This document shows, one piece after another, positions 62,842 to 64,000 of a stretch of DNA of 64,000 nucleotides. Source of the stretch: Bog-473 sp963721585. GTDB taxonomy: Bacteria > Actinomycetota > Acidimicrobiia > Acidimicrobiales > RAAP-2. The translations under genes and the position numbers were made by a program. Position 1 is the first letter of the stretch. Every line of letters begins with the position of its first letter. Below the pieces are notes generated by a model. It was not told the DNA's origin. It saw only the letters and a program-made list of their open reading frames with translations, and did not search any database. The stretch spans positions 868,001 through 932,000 of the forward strand of contig CAVRJN010000007.1 in assembly GCA_963721585.1 (NCBI GenBank), given 5' to 3'.

Positions 62842-63204
62842 CTATGCGGGTTTCTTCGCTGTCCTGTCGCCAGCGCCCACGCGCAGGTGTTCTGCGTAGA
62901 ACACAGCCTCGTCGAGGAGGCTGGCAACATGCTGGTCGTAGAGCGAGTAGATGGTACTTCGCCCTGAGCGCTGGCGGGTGACAAGGCCGAGTGACCGAAG
63001 GACCCGAAGTTGGTGGGAGACCGCGGACTGCTCCAAACCGGTCGTTTCGGTCAGCTCGGTGACGTTGGCCGGCCGCTCACGGAGCTGGCTCAGAATCAGC
63101 AGACGGCTGGGGGCAGTCAACGCACTCAGAGTGTCGGCTACAGATTCCGCGGTCGCTGCATCCAGGCGAGCCTGAGGAGTGCGTCCCTCCACACCATGTC
63201 CCAT
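62842..63204 (-). CDS. ArsR/SmtB-family metal-sensing repressor
   Basis: 120 residues from ATG 63204; a start at 63246 would overlap the operator, so 63204 is preferred. It has a winged HTH with LTAPSRLLILSQLRERPANVTELTETTGLEQSAVSHQLRVLRSLGLV and a C-terminal helix YDQHVASLLDEAVFYAEHLR with D-x-H and E-x-x-x-x-x-E-H positions like the alpha5 Zn/Ni/Co site of SmtB/NmtR. It is divergent from the CDF transporter gene and should repress it through the palindrome between them. Confidence 0.9.
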   Translation of the reverse strand: MGHGVEGRTPQARLDAATAESVADTLSALTAPSRLLILSQLRERPANVTELTETTGLEQSAVSHQLRVLRSLGLVTRQRSGRSTIYSLYDQHVASLLDEAVFYAEHLRVGAGDRTAKKPA

Positions 63205-63243
63205 TGCCTTGAGGATAGACGGGTTCGTCGTGCGACATGTTTG

Positions 63244-63261
63244 CATGAATACTTATTCATG
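63244..63261. promoter_or_regulatory. ArsR-type operator
   Basis: Perfect inverted repeat CATGAATA-CT-TATTCATG, in the space between arsR and the CDF gene. This matches the AT-rich palindromes bound by ArsR/SmtB repressors. Confidence 0.8.
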
Positions 63262-63281
63262 GATTGCTCTAGACTGTCACG

Positions 63282-64000
63282 GTGCCGAATCATGGTCACT
63301 CCCAACCCGGGCGCCACGCAGCTTCGGTCGGAGACGAAGCGTCGTTCCGCCATGACGAGGCGGAACACCGCAGGGCGGCCAACAAGGCATTGCTGTACTC
63401 GGCCATCGGCCTGGGTGCGGCCGGAGGGATCGAGCTGCTCTTCGCGGTATTCACCTATTCGGTCGGACTCCTCGGGATGCCCTTCACGACCTCTCGGACG
63501 TGAGTACGTCCTTGCTGGTGTTCCTCGGTTTCTGAGTATCGAAACGCTCTGCATCGCCAGGGCACCCCTACGGATACGAACGGGCAGAGGACATTGCAGG
63601 GATCGGCGTCGTCCTCGCCATCTGGGCATCGGCGGCGTTCGCTGGGATCGAAAGCGTGAAGAAACTCGTGCATCACGGCGCCACGGTGCACGTCGGCTGG
63701 GGCATCGCCGCAGCGGCCGGCGGCGTGACGGGAAACCAGGCGGTGGCTTGGTACAAGGGTCGGGTCGGGAAACGAATCCAATCGGCAACACTCGTCGCCG
63801 ACGCACGCCGCTCATGGCTCGATGCGATCTCGTCACTCGGTGCCGCCACGTCGGGCTGGTGGCCGTGGCCCTTGGGTTCCCTCTGGGAGACCCCATCGCC
63901 GGGCTCGCCATCACGCTCATGATCTGTCATGTCGGCTACGAGGTCACTACCGAGATCGTCTCCTATCTCATGGATGCGGTGGATCCTTCGCTCTTAGTGC
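63282..64000 (+). pseudogene. CDF cation-diffusion-facilitator efflux gene, multiply broken (runs off window)
   Basis: It begins GTG 63282 with a His-rich N-terminus and a membrane segment (LLYSAIGLGAAGGIELLFAVF). After GLLG the frame shifts to DALHDLSDVSTSLLVFLGF, whose HxxxD site is intact, then a TGA interrupts before VSKRSASPGHPYGYERAEDIAG. Near 63840 the frame shifts again to LVAVALGFPLGDPIAGLAI and DAVDP at the window end. The second metal site reads ADARRSWLDAISS with Arg where His is expected. These lesions suggest genuine decay. Confidence 0.78.

Overview
This is a high-GC chromosomal window from an actinobacterium, most plausibly of the class Acidimicrobiia. That placement is an inference. 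It rests on an F420-type LLM oxidoreductase, a mec-cysO-cysM thiocarboxylate cysteine pathway, HadA/HadB-like dehydratases, very frequent GTG starts with GTGA stop/start overlaps, and a secreted protein ending in GYW-x-DGG-x-FGDA repeats of the sort common in that class. No rRNA or tRNA gene, CRISPR array or phage integrase was seen.

Region 1 (1-24.2 kb) looks like ordinary core chromosome with dense GC-rich genes. It holds a cytochrome P450 (cut by the window start), a GGDEF-EAL protein, a MoxR/DUF58/transglutaminase operon, two hot-dog dehydratases, a nitroreductase, a glycosyltransferase, an SRPBCC/amidohydrolase pair, RNase PH with RdgB, a polytopic membrane protein, a PilB ATPase, mec-cysO-cysM, and smpB followed by ssrA (tmRNA). 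Three genes here (moxR, the glycosyltransferase, an AhpD-like gene) each carry a single frameshift.

Region 2 (24.2-36 kb) begins immediately after the tmRNA and is rich in insertion sequences. It contains a frameshifted IS110, a GntR/ABC transporter operon with a palindromic operator, an IS3 element that truncates a lipoprotein gene and is itself split by an IS30 element, a beta-lactamase-fold gene whose 5' end abuts another IS3, and fragments of IS3 and IS110 elements.

Region 3 (36-53 kb) is the most unusual part. Small unrelated genes lie in both orientations: DUF4232, a MazF-like toxin, a thioesterase plus SRPBCC pair, a zinc ribbon, an S24/S26-like peptidase, methyltransferases, galE, a GNAT, an ECF sigma factor with a membrane partner, a GyrI-like protein and a DUF6636 lipoprotein. 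Most are separated by one copy of an imperfect repeat with core CCCGGCGnnCGGGGGCA. Several copies can be folded like integron attC sites, but they lack the standard GTT/AAC core. I count 14 copies. This looks like a gene-cassette array of an unrecognised type, or a REP-like repeat family. Two insertion sequences have landed cleanly inside the array, one in galE and one in a methyltransferase gene, both with 4-bp target duplications, so the original genes can be reconstructed.

Region 4 (51-62 kb) encodes exported or surface proteins: a choice-of-anchor protein, an Ig-like/GYW-repeat protein, a membrane-anchored kelch-type propeller, a dimethylformamidase-beta-like protein and an N-acetylmuramoyl-L-alanine amidase homologue that appears to lack a zinc ligand. 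Region 5 (62-64 kb) has a small membrane protein and an intact ArsR-type metal sensor with a perfect palindromic operator. The sensor is divergent from a CDF metal-efflux gene that is broken by frameshifts and a stop and runs off the window end.
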